A DNA stretch of 64,000 nt from Macrotis lagotis (GCF_037893015.1 NC_133661.1:189175991-189239990); one strand, 5' to 3'. Shown: positions 47,431 through 59,274, counted from the first letter of the stretch. Numbers and translations are program-made. Notes: generated by a model from the letters alone, not told the origin.

Positions 47431-47830
47431 TTTTTTTTTATAGCTGCTGCATCCATTTCTTATTGCTATTAATATTACTTTGATTCTAGCTCAGGCACTT
47501 ATCAATGAGACTACTTTAGTAACCTCATTATTTGTCTGTTTCACTCAAGTCTTTTCCTTCTCCAGCCCATCTGGCACACTGCCACTAAAATATTTTCTTT
47601 TTACTAGCAAGCCAGAAACAAAAATCAGAGTTCAAATGGATAGAGCTCAATATAAGGGATTTCTCACATAAAATCTGTATTTGACTTCAATCCCCTCCCA
47701 AGAATTCCTTTAGGAAAATAAGAATCTTTGTTTTTGCTACACCTTACCCCAACATATCAGACATTGGTTCATTTCTGGGTCTCTAGACAAATGTACTCCA
47801 CTCCATGCAAATAGACTTTCATAATATTGA
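47431..47830. other. unassigned sequence between blocks U and V
   Basis: No gene or repeat recognised; a 63-residue frame here has no known features. Confidence 0.4.
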
Positions 47831-47839
47831 ATAGTAAAA

Positions 47840-48180
47840 AGTTTCAATTTATATAGTTTTCACATTTGCAAAGTTCTTGGCAAATATCTTATTTGATCCT
47901 TGAAGCAATCCTATAATATAAGTTTTATTGTTGCTGTATTACAGATGAGGGAACTAAAGCCAAGTGTAGTGCTTATGTAAATTTTTTAAAATATACAAAA
48001 CACTTCAGGAATTTTCATGTCTGCCCTGCACAGTGTCCAAGGTAATCTTCTTTATAACATTCCAATTTTAGCATATGTACTGTCAAAGCAAGATTCACAT
48101 AACTAGCAATTTTCTGAAGTTGTATTTCAATTTGGTTTTTCTACCTCTAGATCTAATACTCTACTGCACTTCCTAGCTGC
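47840..48180 (+). mobile_element. MIR SINE split by a U6 pseudogene
   Basis: MIR order on the plus strand: TTTGATCCTTGAAGCAATCCTATAATATAAG, TTACAGATGAGGGAACTAAAGCCAAG, then after the gap ATAACTAGCAATTTTCTG, TCTACCTCTAGATCTAATACTCTACTGCAC. The two parts flank 47988-48098. Confidence 0.7.
47988..48098 (-). pseudogene. U6 snRNA retropseudogene
   Basis: Reverse complement follows U6 snRNA almost end to end: CTTTGACAGTACATATGCTAAAATTGGAA, AGAAGATTACCTTGG, GTGCAGGGCAGACATGAAAATTCCTGAAGTG, ending GTATATTTT. U6 is the catalytic core RNA of the spliceosome. This copy has roughly 20% changes, including the ACAGAGA box region (ATAAAGA), so it is not functional. It lies in a MIR, as expected of L1-mobilised copies. 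Confidence 0.85.
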
Positions 48181-48559
48181 AGATAACAGTTTTTTTTTAT
48201 TTCACCTGAGAGAAAATAGAAAGGATACTCATCAAGTCAAATCTTAAAAGTCTTTTGTCCCCCACAGACCTAGACAATACTCCAGGAAAGTAAAAGGAGA
48301 AAAGAACTGGAATCATTAGAGAAGTAAATAACCTACCTTTCAAGTAGTAGGCATTTAAATACTTTACTATTGAATAACATCTCCAATATTTCATATTTTT
48401 AATGTTTAAAAGCATCAGACACTCCCAAGGCAGTGTCTCTTCCTTCCTATCATAGACTTATATAGATCACATAAGTCCCTCAAACTTTGAATGAAAATTT
48501 CTGTTTACTCTTCTATATTATGGCTCTTCTGCTATTATATTTCAGGAAGATAAGGTAGG

Positions 48560-48790
48560 TAGGTGATGCAGTCAATAAAGCACAAGAGTTTGAGTTATAA
48601 AGATCTGAGTTCAGGCATTATCTTGAATATTTAGTACCTCTGAGACTCTGAGCAAGTCACTAAATTACTGTTCCCAAGCTGCAAAATGGGGGTATTAGCA
48701 CGGACCTCCCATGATGGATATGAAGAGCAAGTGAGACAAAATTTTGATCATAATTAACAAGTGCCTGGATCATAATGTGTTTTAATAAGA
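48560..48790 (+). mobile_element. old tRNA-derived SINE, shared with copy 1
   Basis: GGTGATGCAGTCAATAAAGCACAAGAGTTTGAG, GATCTGAGTTCAGGCATTATC, CTGAGCAAGTCACTAAATTACTG, CTGCAAAATGGGGGTATTAG. Counterpart of 2385-2640. Confidence 0.7.
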
Positions 48791-49282
48791 TCCTATTTTT
48801 TTTCCTTAGCTCTTACTCCTTTTTGTTCCAAGTCTTTCATCACTTGATCCAAGAACTTCTTTAATTTGTCCTTTAGTCATAGGAACAAATTGGTCCTTTA
48901 GTCAAAGGCTCAAAAGTGAGAAATGAGATGTTAGTTGAGAGGAAAAGCAGAGAAGTCAGTTTGACTGAAAGATAAGTATATATGAGAGGGAGGAAGTTAT
49001 AATCAGCTTGGAAAGAGGTTGGAAAATTGACAAATACCACCATCAGTGCTTAATCTAGAACCTGACACATTCCTAGTGTTTGGTTTAAGTTGACTGATTG
49101 ATGTACTGGCTTTCAGCAGACCTCTGTTCCTCCACCTTTGCAGGATCCAAACATTCACCCTTTTTCAGATTCTTCTGAAACATCATTTCTCCTAAGAAAT
49201 ACATGAGGTCAGGCAACACTCACAGATACTGTTAAGAAAAAACGCAGGGTTATTTGATCATTTATTTTAAAAAGTGCTTCCC

Positions 49283-49446
49283 AGGGGTGGCTAGGTGGCA
49301 CAGTGGATAGGGCACTGGCCTTGGAGTCAGGAGTACCTGGGTTCAAATCCTGCCGCAGACACTTAATAAAGTACCTAGCTGTGTGGCTTTGGGCAAGCCG
49401 CTTAACCCCATTGCCTTGCAAAAACTAAAAAAAAAAAAAAAAAAAG
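49283..49446 (+). mobile_element. WSINE1 SINE
   Basis: Complete and close to consensus (GGGGTGGCTAGGTGGCACAGTGGATAGGGCACTGGCC; long A-tail). The perfect 14-bp duplication AAAAAGTGCTTCCC lies at 49269-49282 and 49447-49460. Block V copy 1 has no SINE at this point, so it postdates the duplication. Confidence 0.95.
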
Positions 49447-49569
49447 AAAAAGTGCTTCCCTCTCCCTTTACTTGGTAGCTTAGAAATTTTGGAAGGAGGA
49501 ATTGAAGGGTGTGTACACTAGTCCTCTATTGGACTGTCAATTTTTCAGATCATTCTGGAAAATATTTTA

Positions 49570-49880
49570 GAATTTTACATTAAATGTCATTAAAGCATAT
49601 ATGTTCATTGACCCTGCAAATCATTTGCCAGCATACATCCCAAAAAAGGTCAAAGACTTAGGGAATATGTATAACAATACTTTTTGTGGCAAAGACCTGG
49701 AAGCAACATAGATGTCCTTCAATGAAGGAAATGATTGAACAGAGCTTGACAGCTTGACATATAAATAGAAGATCATATGATAATACTAAATGAAATGACA
49801 AACATGAAGAATTCAGAGGAACTTTAGAAGACTTTAATGAACTGATGCAAAATAAAATGAGCAGAACCAGGAGCATAGTT
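49570..49880 (+). mobile_element. old L1 3' fragment, shared with copy 1
   Basis: GTGGCAAAGACCTGGAAGCAACATAGATGTCCTTCAATGAAGG ... ATGAACTGATGCAAAATAAAATGAGCAGAACCAGG. Counterpart of 3170-3470. Confidence 0.7.
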
Positions 49881-49884
49881 CACA

Positions 49885-50080
49885 TATTGCATGTAAGAGT
49901 GTTGGACTGGGAGTCAAGAAGAACTGAGTTCAAATCAGATATATACTAGTTTTCTCATCTATACAATGATTAAAAATGATAGCATCTTTATTACAGGGTT
50001 ATTGAGAGGATAAAATGGTGTAATATACTTGAAGCATTTTATAAAATTTGAAGCCTTTTATAAATGTAGGTATTATTATG
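49885..50080 (+). mobile_element. old SINE, shared with copy 1
   Basis: GTGTTGGACTGGGAGTCAAGAAGAACTGAGTTCAAATC, then a CORE-like body with TGTAGGTATTATTATG. Counterpart of 3485-3720. Confidence 0.7.
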
Positions 50081-50234
50081 ACTATGATAATATAAAAGAA
50101 AATATTTTTAAATGTCTTCATCAGTGAAGTGAAAAGTCATGACTACAATAAATGAGTGATGAAGAAAGAGATGATGCATTAGAAATTTAGATTTCAACAT
50201 ATATTTAAAAAATTGATAAAACATCAATAGGAAT

Positions 50235-50450
50235 CTAGGTTTATCATGGTTACAAATACAGACCTATATTAGATTGCTTTCTCTTAGGAGTAGGGGGGAA
50301 GGAAAGAAGAAAGGGAGAAAAATGTAAAACTCAAAACTCTGCAAAAAAAACAGTTGCTTAAAAACTACAATTCCATATTGTTGGAAAAAAAATAAATAAA
50401 ATATTTTCAGAAAAAAAGTGATCAAATAATCCAAAAATTTAGAGGGAGTA
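50235..50450 (+). mobile_element. L1 3' tail
   Basis: GGTTACAAATACAGACCTATATTAGATTGCTTTCTC, a G/A-rich block, then GTAAAACTCAAAACTCTGCAAAAAAAA. A very short 5'-truncated L1 3' end, not present in copy 1. Confidence 0.65.
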
Positions 50451-50799
50451 TCAAACATAGTCACCTAGCTTGACATTGATTGCTATTACATGTTGATACA
50501 GAGAAAGTTTCAGTTGTCTTAAAACATATCACTGAAAACATATCACTTCTTAAACCAAACACTGTACAAAGTCTCACCTTTTCTCTGATTCAGGCATCTT
50601 ATTTTGATTCTGGGAAGACCCAGGAATGGGAATCACTTCTTTCTTAAGCCAGCATATTGTCCAAGACAACCTACTAACATTGCACATCACCATTAGATGG
50701 GAGTTCCTGAAAATCATGAGCTGTCTTTTGTCTTTCTAGATATCATCAGTGCTTAATATATAGCCTGGCCCATAGTAAGAGCTTGATAACCTTTTTTGA

Positions 50800-51469
50800 A
50801 TTAATTAATTAATTTGTTTGTTTTTTCACCCATGTATATTTTTTTAAAATTTCTTTCCACCCTCCTTTCCCACCCACCCCCCCTTAGGAGCAAACAGTCA
50901 AGTTAGCATTGCACATACATATTTTTGATAAACATGTTTTCATGTTAGTCATTTTTGGTAAATAGAGCTGGGATTAAGGGAAAATGATACATAAGAGATA
51001 ATTTTTATAAATTATTCATCAGATTCTGAAGGGTTATCTTTTTTTGTTTGGATTTGTTGTGCTTTTATTCTTCTGGATGGGGATAACATTCATAGGCTGT
51101 CCTAGCTCTCTGAACTTCTGAGAGGAACTGATTCCATCAAGGCTGACCATCTCACAGTGTTGTCCTAGGTATGTACATTGTTCCCTTGGTTCTTCTCCCT
51201 TTGCTCAGCCTCAGCTCCTGTAATTCATTCCATGCTTCTCTAGAGTTTGACTATTGTTTCTTATAGAACAACAATATTCCATGGTATTCATGTACCGTAA
51301 CTTGTTTAGCCATTCCCCAATTGAGGGTTATCTCCTCAATTTTCAATTCTTTGCCACTACAAAAATACCTGCTATGAATATTTTGGTAGTTGTATAAATT
51401 TCCCAATTTTTGAACAATTTCTTCTGAATATAGGCCTAGAATTGGAATTGCTCAGAAAAAGGAATGAAC
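50800..51469 (-). mobile_element. old L1, left part
   Basis: 3' UTR and ORF2 end of an older L1 in minus orientation, matching the 21.7-kb copy (ATACATAAGAGATAATTTTTATAAA; ATTCCATGCTTCTCTAGAG). It is cut at 51469 by the younger L1 and resumes at 58418 (TTTTTATTGCTCTTTAGGCATAGTTC). Confidence 0.85.
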
Positions 51470-51904
51470 ACTTTTTTTGCATATTTTTTTATTAAAGATA
51501 TTATTTGAGTTTTACAATTTTCAACCAATCTTGCTTCCCTGCCCACACCCCACCCCACAAATAGGACTCTGTCAGTCTTTACTTTGTTTCTTTGTTGTAC
51601 CTGGATCCAAATTGGGTGTGCTGAGAGAGAAATCATATTCTTAAAGTGAACAGTATTCTCAGGGGTAATGAGATCAGACAATAAGATATCTGGTTTTTTT
51701 TCCAAATTAAAGGGAATAGTCCTTGTACTATGTTCAAACTCCACAGTTCCTGATCTGGATACAGATGATACTCTCCTTTGCAGACAGCCCAAAATTGCTC
51801 ATAATTGTTGCACTGATGGAATGAGCAAGTCCTTCAAGGTTAAACATCACTCGAATGTTGCTGTTAGGGTGTACAGTGTTTTTCTGTTTCTGCTCATCTC
51901 CTCA

Positions 51905-54900
51905 GGAACAGTTCATGCAAATCCCTCCAGATTTCCCTGAAATCCCATCCCTCCTGGTTTCTAATAGAACAATAGTGTTCCATGACATACATATAACACA
52001 GTTTGCTAAGCCATTCCCCAATTGAAGGACATTTACTGGATTTCCAATTCTTTGCCACCAGAAACAGGGCTGCTATATATATTTTTGTACAAGTAAAGTT
52101 TTTATACTTTTACCTCATCTCTTCAGGGTATATACCCAGTAGTGGTATTGCTGGTTCAAAAGGTATGCACATTTTTGTTGCCCTTTGGGCATAATTCCAA
52201 ATAGCTCTCCAGAAGGGTTGGATGAGGTCACAGCTCCAAGAACACTGTAATAATGACCCAGATTTCCCACATCCCTTCCAACAATGATCATTATCCTCCC
52301 TGGTCATACTGGCCAATCTGAGAGGTGTGAGGTGTTACCTCAGAGAAGCTTTAATTTGCATTTCTCTAATAATTAATAATTTAGAGCATTTTTTCATATG
52401 GCTATGGATTGCTTTGATCTCCTCATCGGGAAATTGTCTTTGCATATCTTTTGACCATTTGTCAATTGGGGAATGGCTTTTGGTTTTTAAAATATGACTC
52501 AGTTCTCTGTATATTTTAGAAATGAGTCCTTTGTCAGAAACATTAATTGTAAAGACTGTTTCCCAATTTATTACTTTTCTTTTGATCTTGATTACATTGG
52601 TTGTATCTGTGCAGAAGCTTTTCAATGTAATCTAAATGAAATCATCTAATTGGTTTTTAGTGATGTTCTCCAACTCTTCGTTAGTCATAAATTGTTCCCA
52701 TTTCCATAGATCTGACTGGTAGACTAGTCCTTGATCTTCTAATTTGCTTATAGTATTGTTTTTTATGTCTATGTCCAATAACCATTTGTATCTTATCTTG
52801 GTAAAGGGTGTGAGGTGTTGGTCTAATCTAAGTTTCTTCCATACTAACTTCCAATTATCCCAGCAGTTTTTATCAAAGAGGGAGTTTTTATTCTAGTGGC
52901 CAGACTCTTTGGGTTTATCAAACAGCAGATTACTATAATCCTCTCCTGTTTATACACCTAATCTATTCCACTGGTCCAGCACTCTATTTCTTAGCCAATA
53001 TCAAACAGTTTTGATGATTGATGCTTTATAATATAATTTTAGATCGGGTAGTGCTAAGACACCTTTGTTTGCATTTTTTTTCCATTAAGCTCCTGGCAAT
53101 TCTAGACTTTTAATTTCTCCATATGAATTTACTTACAATTTTTTCTAACTCATTAAAGTAATTTTTTGGAATTTTGATTGGTAGGGCACTAAACAGATAG
53201 TTTAGTTTTGATAAAATTGTCATTTTTATTATATTAGCTCTCCCTATCCATGAGCAGTAGATATTTGCCCAGTTACTTAAATCTGATTTAATTTGTGTGA
53301 GAAGTGTTTTATAATTGTTTTCAAAAAGATTCTGAGTCTGTTTTGGCAAATAGACTCGCAAAAATTTAAACTGTCTGAGGTTACTTTGAATGGGATTCCT
53401 TTTTCTAGGTCTTACTGCTCTTGCTAGACATAGATAGAAAAGTTGAGGATTTATGGGGGTTTATTTTATAACCTGCATCTTTGCTAAAATTGCTAATTAT
53501 TTCCCAGTAGTTTTTTAGATGATTTCTTGGGATTCTCTAGGTAGACCATCATGTCATCCGCGAAGAGTGAGAGTTTTATCTCTTCCTTCCCAATTCTAAT
53601 TCTTTCAATTTCTTTTTCTTCTCTAATTGCTGATGCTAACATTTCTAATACAATATTGAATAGTAGTGGTGATAATGGGCATCCTTGTTTCACCCCTGAT
53701 CTTATTGAGAATGCCTCTAGCCACTCCCCATTGACTATAATGCTTGTTGATGGTTTCAGATAGATACTGCTAATTATTTTAAGGAACAGTCCATGTATTC
53801 CTACACTCTCTAGTGTTTTTAATAGCGAATGGATGCTGTATTTTGCCAAAAGCTTTTTTTGCATCTTTTCATATGATCATATGATTTCTGATAGGTTTGT
53901 TACTGATATAATTGAGTGTACTAACAGTTTTCCTAATATTGAACCATCCTTGCATTCCTGGAATAAAACCTACCGGATCATAATCTAATATCCTAGTGAC
54001 GACATGTTGTAGTCATTTTGCTAATATTTTATTTAGTATTTTTGCATCTATATTCATCAGGGAAATAGGTCTATACTTTTCTTTCTCTGTTTTAACTCAT
54101 CCTGGTTAAGGGAACAGTACCATATTAGTTTCATAGAAAGAGTTAGACAGAGTTCCATCTTTCCTTGTTTTTCCAAAGAGTTTATATAGGATTGGAACCA
54201 ATTGTTCCTTAAATGTTTGGTAGAATTCACTTGTGAATCCATCAGGCCCTGGAGATTTTTTTTAGGGAGTTCAGTAATGGCTTGTTGAATTTCTTTTCCT
54301 GAGATAAGGTTGTTTAGGTATTTAATCTCTTCTTCATTCAACCTGTGCAACTTATATTTTTATAAATATTCATCCATTTGACTTAGATTATCAAATTTAT
54401 TGGCAGACAGTTGGGCAAAATAATTTCAAAATATTACTTTAATTTCCTCCTCAATGGTGGTAAGTTCACCTTTTTAATTCATAATACTAGCAATTTGGTT
54501 ATCTTCTTTCTTTTTTTTAATCAAATTGACCAGAGGTTTATCAATTTTACTGGTTTTTTCATAATACCAACTTTTGGTTTTATTTATTAATTCAATATTT
54601 TTTGCTTTCAATTTTATTAATTTCTCTTTAATTTTTAAAATTTCTAATTTTGTATTTGATTGGGGATTTTTGGTTTGTTATTTCTCTAATTTTTTTAGAT
54701 GCATGTATAGTTCATTGATTTCCTCTTTCTCCAATTTATTCATATATGCATTTATAGCTATAATATATCCCCTGAGATTTGCTTAGAATGAATACCATAG
54801 GTTTTGGTATGTTGTTTCATTATTATCATTAACTAGGATAAAATGGTTAATTTTTTAGTCCACTCATTTTTTAAAATGAGGTTATTCAGTTTCCAATTTG

Positions 54901-55680
54901 CTCTGGGTCTATATCTCCTTGGCCCAGTATTGCATATGACTTTTATTGCATTGTGATCTGAGAAAGATGTATTCACTATTTCTGCCTTTCTGCAGTAATC
55001 ATAAGGTTTTTATGTCCTAGTACATGGTCAATTTTTGTATAAGTTCCATGTACTGCAGAGAAAAAGGTATATTCCTTTCTATCCCCATTCAGTTTTCTCC
55101 ATAAGTCTACCATATCTAATTTTTCTAACAATCTATTTACCTCCCTAATTTCTGTCTTGTTTGTTTTATGATTTGATTTATCTAGTTCTGATAGCGGGAG
55201 GTTGAGGTCTTCTACTAGTAGAGTTTTGCTGTCTATGTCTTCCTGTAATTCTTTCAGCTTCTCCTCTAAGAATTTGGGTGCTGACCCACTGGGTGCATAT
55301 ATATTCAATATTGAAATGACTTTATTGTCTATGTTACCTTTTAGGAGGATAAAGTTTCCTTCCTGATCTCTTTTAATGCTATCTATTTTTGCTGCTGTTT
55401 TGTCTGAGATAAGGATTGCTAACCCTGATTTTTTTACTTCAGCTGAAGCAAAATATATTTTTCTCCAAGCTTTTACCTTTACTCTATATGTATCTCTCTG
55501 CTTCAAATGAGTTTCTTACAAGCAGCATATTGTAGGATTCTGGTTTTTAATCCACTCTGCTATTTGCTTACGTTTTAAGGGAGACAGTTCATCCCATTCA
55601 CATTCAAGGTTATGATTACTAATTCTTTATTGCCCTCCATGCTATCTTCCCTCTATTTGTATATTTCCCCCTTTCCCCAC
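51905..55680 (-). pseudogene. L1 ORF2 (endonuclease-RT), broken
   Basis: The endonuclease part (54976-55506) is open for 176 residues. It includes KAWRKIYFASAEVKKSGLAI and FFSAVHGTYTKIDHVLGHK, and the usual GDFN is changed to VEDLN. The RT part (53493-53864) shows [20 protein letters not shown] and the catalytic box [13 protein letters not shown]. The C-terminal domain (52110-52625) shows HCWKGCGKSGSLLQCSW and PFEPAIPLLGIYPEEM. Several stops and shifts separate these parts. Confidence 0.88.
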
Positions 55681-55749
55681 TTTTATCCATATTCCCCAGT
55701 ATTTTGTTTTGGAATACCACCCCCTTCAGTGTGTTTTCCCTCCTATACC

Positions 55750-55870
55750 ACACCCTCCCCTTTCTTTCCCCTTTCCCTTTTAGCCTTTTCCTTTCCCTTC
55801 CTTTTGTTATTTCCCCTTATTTCCGCCACTTCCCTTTCCTTTCTCCATCCCCCCTCCCCTTTTCCTCTTT
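55750..55870 (-). other. G-quadruplex-prone ORF1-ORF2 spacer of L1
   Basis: C/T-only stretches on the plus strand (CCCTCCCC, TTTCCCC, TTTCCC units) match the first L1 at 37583-37690. Confidence 0.6.
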
Positions 55871-56337
55871 TAATATTTGAGAGGTTAGATACTTTATAAG
55901 TTAAATGAATATGTGTAGGTTGACTTTAAGACAAGTCTGATGAGAAGAACATTCAGGTGTTTCTCCTCTGCTCCCTTCTTCCTCTGTATTATCATAGTTT
56001 TTGTACCTTTTAGTGTAATGAGATTTGTCCCATTCAGTCCCCTCCCTCCTCCTGTCTCTTTCCTGTCCCCCTTTTTGGGGAGGTAGTGTATTTTTTTAGA
56101 TCATTCTATCTAGGTCATAGAAAATTCTTAGTGTCTGTCCCTTCTAGTTCAGTATATTCTATTGAATAGAGTCAAAATTCCTGAGAGTTATTAGATTCTT
56201 TCTCCCAAGTGGGTTTAAAGCCAGTTACATCCCATTAGATAGCAGTCTCATGGATAGGTCCTGGATGTCCATCATTTCTGGCTAGGTATATTCTCTCTGT
56301 TAGAGTTACATTTCTCAGGATTTATAAGAGTCTCTCT

Positions 56338-56358
56338 CCCCCCCCCCCCCCCCCCCCC
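56338..56358. repeat. poly-C tract (21 C)
   Basis: Uninterrupted C run in the L1 just past ORF1 (poly-G on the L1 sense strand). The first L1 has only CCCCCC-T-CCCCC at this point (38164), so the tract has expanded. Confidence 0.9.
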
Positions 56359-56435
56359 GCTCCATGCTGGAATATAGCCAGTTTCAACTTACTGGATTGC
56401 ATTTTTTTCTATTACCCCCCTTTTTTTTTACCTTT

Positions 56436-57639
56436 TCATGTGTCTCTTGAACCTCCTGTTTGATGCCCAAATTTTCTGTTTAGCTCTGCTCTTTTCATCA
56501 GAAATTTTTGGAATTCTTCCATTTCATTTAATGCCCATCTTTTTCCCTGGAAGAAAAGGCTCAGCTTTGCAGGAAAGTAGATTTTTGGCTGCATTCCAAG
56601 CTCCTGTGCTCTTTGAAATATCTCGTTCCAGGCCCTTTGATCCCTTAAAGTTGATGCAGCCAGGTACTGCATGATCCTTACTGTCGCTCCTTGATATTTA
56701 GGGGTTTTTTTCCAAGGCAAATGTGGTTAAGTGGCTTGCCCAATGCCACACAGCTAGGTAATTATTCTGTGTCTGAGAACGGATTTGAACCCAGGTACTC
56801 TTGACTCCAAGGCCAGTGCTTTATCCACTATGCCACCTAGCCACCCCGCTCCTTGATATTTAAATTGTTTCTTTCTGCATGCTTGCAGGATTTTCTCTTT
56901 TATCTGATAGTTCTGGAGTTTGGCCACAACATTCCTTGGTGTTTTCATTTTAGGATCTTTTTCTGGTGGGGATCGATGTACTCTTTCAATAACTACTTTG
57001 CCTTCGGATTCCATGATGTCAGAGCAGTTTTCCATCACTAGATCCTATAATATTAAGTCCAGGTTTTTTCCTCTTCAAATTTTTCAGAAAGTCTTATAAT
57101 TTTCGTGTTTCTCCTCCTCGATCTATTCTCGAGGTCAGTGGTTTTGTTGATGAGTTATTTTATATTTGCTTCTATTTTTTCTTTTTTTGATTTTGTTTAA
57201 CTGACTCTTTTGCTGTCTCATGGAGTCATTAGTTTCTGTAGACTCAGTTATTTTTTTTGGGGGGGGAGGAGTTTTCTTCATTAACTTTTTGCAACTCCTT
57301 TTACAATTGGTCAATTCTAGTTTTGAAAGAGCTTTCCATTTGACCAATTGAGGTTTTGAGAGAATTAATTTCTTTTTGCATTTGCTCATTTGAGGATCTG
57401 AGAGATCTATTGTCCTTTTGTGTTTGTCCAATTGTACTTTCTAAAGTTTTGTTTTCTTGTTGCAAGTTATTAATTGTCTCCCCCAAATTTTTAAGCTCCT
57501 TCCTTATTTCTTCGAGGAAGTCTTTCTTTGCTGGAGACTAGATTGTATTCTCCTCAGAGGTTCGAGGTCTCTCTGGGTTGGGGTCTTTCCCTTCCAGGAA
57601 TTTTTCTATGCATCCACCTTTCTGCTGACCCTTCTTCAT
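56436..57639 (-). pseudogene. L1 ORF1, broken and split by a SINE
   Basis: Start at MKKGQQKGGCIEKFLEGKD (57639). The coiled coil (INNLQQENKTLESTIGQTQK) covers 57301-57486, and the RRM-CTD part is at 57038-56436 (AKLQNYQIKEKILQAC; KIYFPAKLSLFFQGKRW). A WSINE1 sits in the middle of the RRM-CTD part, and there are further stops before it. Confidence 0.85.
56701..56847 (-). mobile_element. WSINE1 SINE inside L1 ORF1
   Basis: Plus-strand view: TTTTTTTCCAAGGCAAATGTGGTTAAGTGGCTTGCCC to CCACTATGCCACCTAGCCACCCC. The perfect 15-bp duplication GCTCCTTGATATTTA lies at 56686-56700 and 56848-56862. It is younger than the L1 it sits in. Confidence 0.95.
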
Positions 57640-58384
57640 TATGCTAAGACCTTGATTTGGGGGTTGGGGCTGGTTCACCTGGGCTTGTGATTCGCTAAAG
57701 GCTTTACTGAGTGCAGTTTCTCTGGCTGGCCAGTAGAATGTGCTGGTTGCTTTCTCTGGAGTGTCTGTGACCTTAGTTGAGAGGCCTTTTCCCTTTGCTG
57801 GAAGGGAGGAGTTGGAACTATTGAATTCTTTTGCCTTCAATCAATGGTGGGCTTTACCCTGGCCTGAGGTCATTGCTCAGCTGGGCTGGTTCTTAGGCTC
57901 ACACACCTGGGCCTGATGCAGAAGTAGTTTGCAATTGTTTGTTTTGGAGGAGGCCTCAGTGAATTGGAGGCATGAGGAGCCCAGGGATGGCGCCTGCAGC
58001 TCTCCTGCACCAGACCTCTCCCCGCAGCCCCTTCCCCAAGCTCCAGGGGGACAGCACCAACACCAGTGCCTCTGCTTCCTCCTGGACCCAAGCCCCCTTT
58101 GTACAGCCCCACCACTGATCCAGCAGGTCCGGCTCTCCGGCCCTCTGACTCCCGGTTCCAATTCAGCTGTTAATCTGGCTGATCCCAGGCTGATCTTCCC
58201 TCGGAGCTCAGACTCATCTGCCAGTACTCAGCCAAGGCTGCTGCGGGAGAGAAATCCTGAGGTAGATTTTCCTCTCCTGGCTTTTCTTTCTGGGTTTCCT
58301 GGTTGAGATTTCTTTTAAGAGGTTTGTTTCATGTGAGAGATTCGGAAGAGATCAGGAGACTTTAGAACTGTGCCTGTCTTCTCT

Positions 58385-58403
58385 CCGCCATCTAGGCCGG
58401 AAG
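58385..58403 (-). promoter_or_regulatory. YY1-like and ETS-like sites at the L1 5' end
   Basis: L1 sense strand reads CTTCCGGCCTAGATGGCGG within the first 25 bases. ATGGCGG is a YY1-type core and CTTCCGG an ETS-type core. YY1 near the start is known in human L1; a role here is inferred. Confidence 0.45.
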
Positions 58404-58417
58404 TCTCAGGAATGAAC

Positions 58418-58690
58418 TTTTTTATTGCTCTTTAGGCATAGTTCATATTGCTCTTCAGAATAGTTGGATCCATTCATAACTTCAGTAGTAATGCATCCAT
58501 GTCCCAAACCTTCCACAGTCTCTGTTACATTGGTCATTTTCCCTTTTGCTCATCTTAAACAATATGACAGGTGGGAAATGATGTTTCCTTGTTGTTTTAA
58601 TTTGCATTTCTCTAATCAATAATGATTTGGAGAATTTTTTCATATGATTGTTTATACTTTCATGTCTTCATTTGATAACTCTCTACTTAT
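58418..58690 (-). mobile_element. old L1, middle part
   Basis: Continues the 50.8-51.5 kb L1 (ATTGCTCTTTAGGCATAGTTC; TTAATTTGCATTTCTCTAATCAATAATGATTTGG) until a plus-strand L1 piece interrupts at about 58690. Confidence 0.8.
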
Positions 58691-59270
58691 AATGGCAAAG
58701 AATTGGAAATTGATGGGAGGCCCATAAATTAGGGAATGGCTACACAAGATATGGTACATGAATACTATGAAATATTATTCTATAAGAAATCATAAATGGT
58801 TAGACTCTGACGAAGCACGGAATAACTTACAGGATCTGTTGCTGAGCGAAGGTAGCAGAACCAAGAGAAGAATGTGCACATTAACAACAACATTGTGAGA
58901 TGATCAACCTTGGTGTAAGTAGATCCTCTCAGCAGTTCAGAGAGCTAGGACATCTGTATAGACCAGCTACGGACAAAATTAACCCCATCTAGAGGAAGAA
59001 TAACAAAAAAAAGCAAAACAAAACAAAGAAAAAGAAAAAAACAACCCTTCACAATCTGAAGAACATTTTATCTGTTTTGTATCTCTTTTCCTTAATACTA
59101 ATTCCACATACCCAAAATGACTAACATGTAAACATGTTTATCAAAAATATGTATCTAGAATGCTAACTTGTTTGCCACTGAGGGTAGAGGAAGTAGGGTG
59201 GAAGTAAATTTTGTAACTTAAAAATATATGTATACCTATCAATGAAAATAAAAAATAAATGAAATCAAAA
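58690..59270 (+). mobile_element. L1 3' end, inverted inside the old L1
   Basis: Plus-strand ORF2 end and 3' UTR (AATGGCAAAGAATTGGAAATTGATGGGAGG; GGTAGCAGAACCAAGAGAAG) ending AAATAAAAAATAAATGAAATC. The old minus L1 resumes after it (CATTTGACCATTCATCAGTTGGGGAATG), so this is an insertion into it. Confidence 0.75.
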
Positions 59271-59274
59271 AAAG

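Larger units (their letters stand above)
48175..50790 (+). repeat. duplicated block V, copy 2
   Basis: Copy of 2030-4460 in the same orientation. Here the segment with TTTCAGCAGACCTCTG (49030-49275) comes before the L1-bearing segment (49530-50790). In copy 1 it comes after. It has extra insertions: WSINE1 at 49283 and an L1 tail at 50240. Confidence 0.8.
51470..58407 (-). mobile_element. full-length L1 (second), nested in an old L1
   Basis: About 6.9 kb on the minus strand with 5' UTR (57,650-58,407), ORF1, G-rich spacer, ORF2, 3' UTR and A-tail. The perfect 10-bp duplication AGGAATGAAC lies at 51460-51469 and 58408-58417. It is the same family as the 33.4-39.7 kb L1 and looks roughly 85-90% alike by eye. 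Both ORFs are broken. It carries a WSINE1 in ORF1 and a C21 tract after ORF1. Confidence 0.95.

Noticed and set aside
57870-58306. GC-rich frames of 81-125 residues on both strands
   Set aside because: This is the 5' UTR of the full-length L1; same reasoning as for HAL1.
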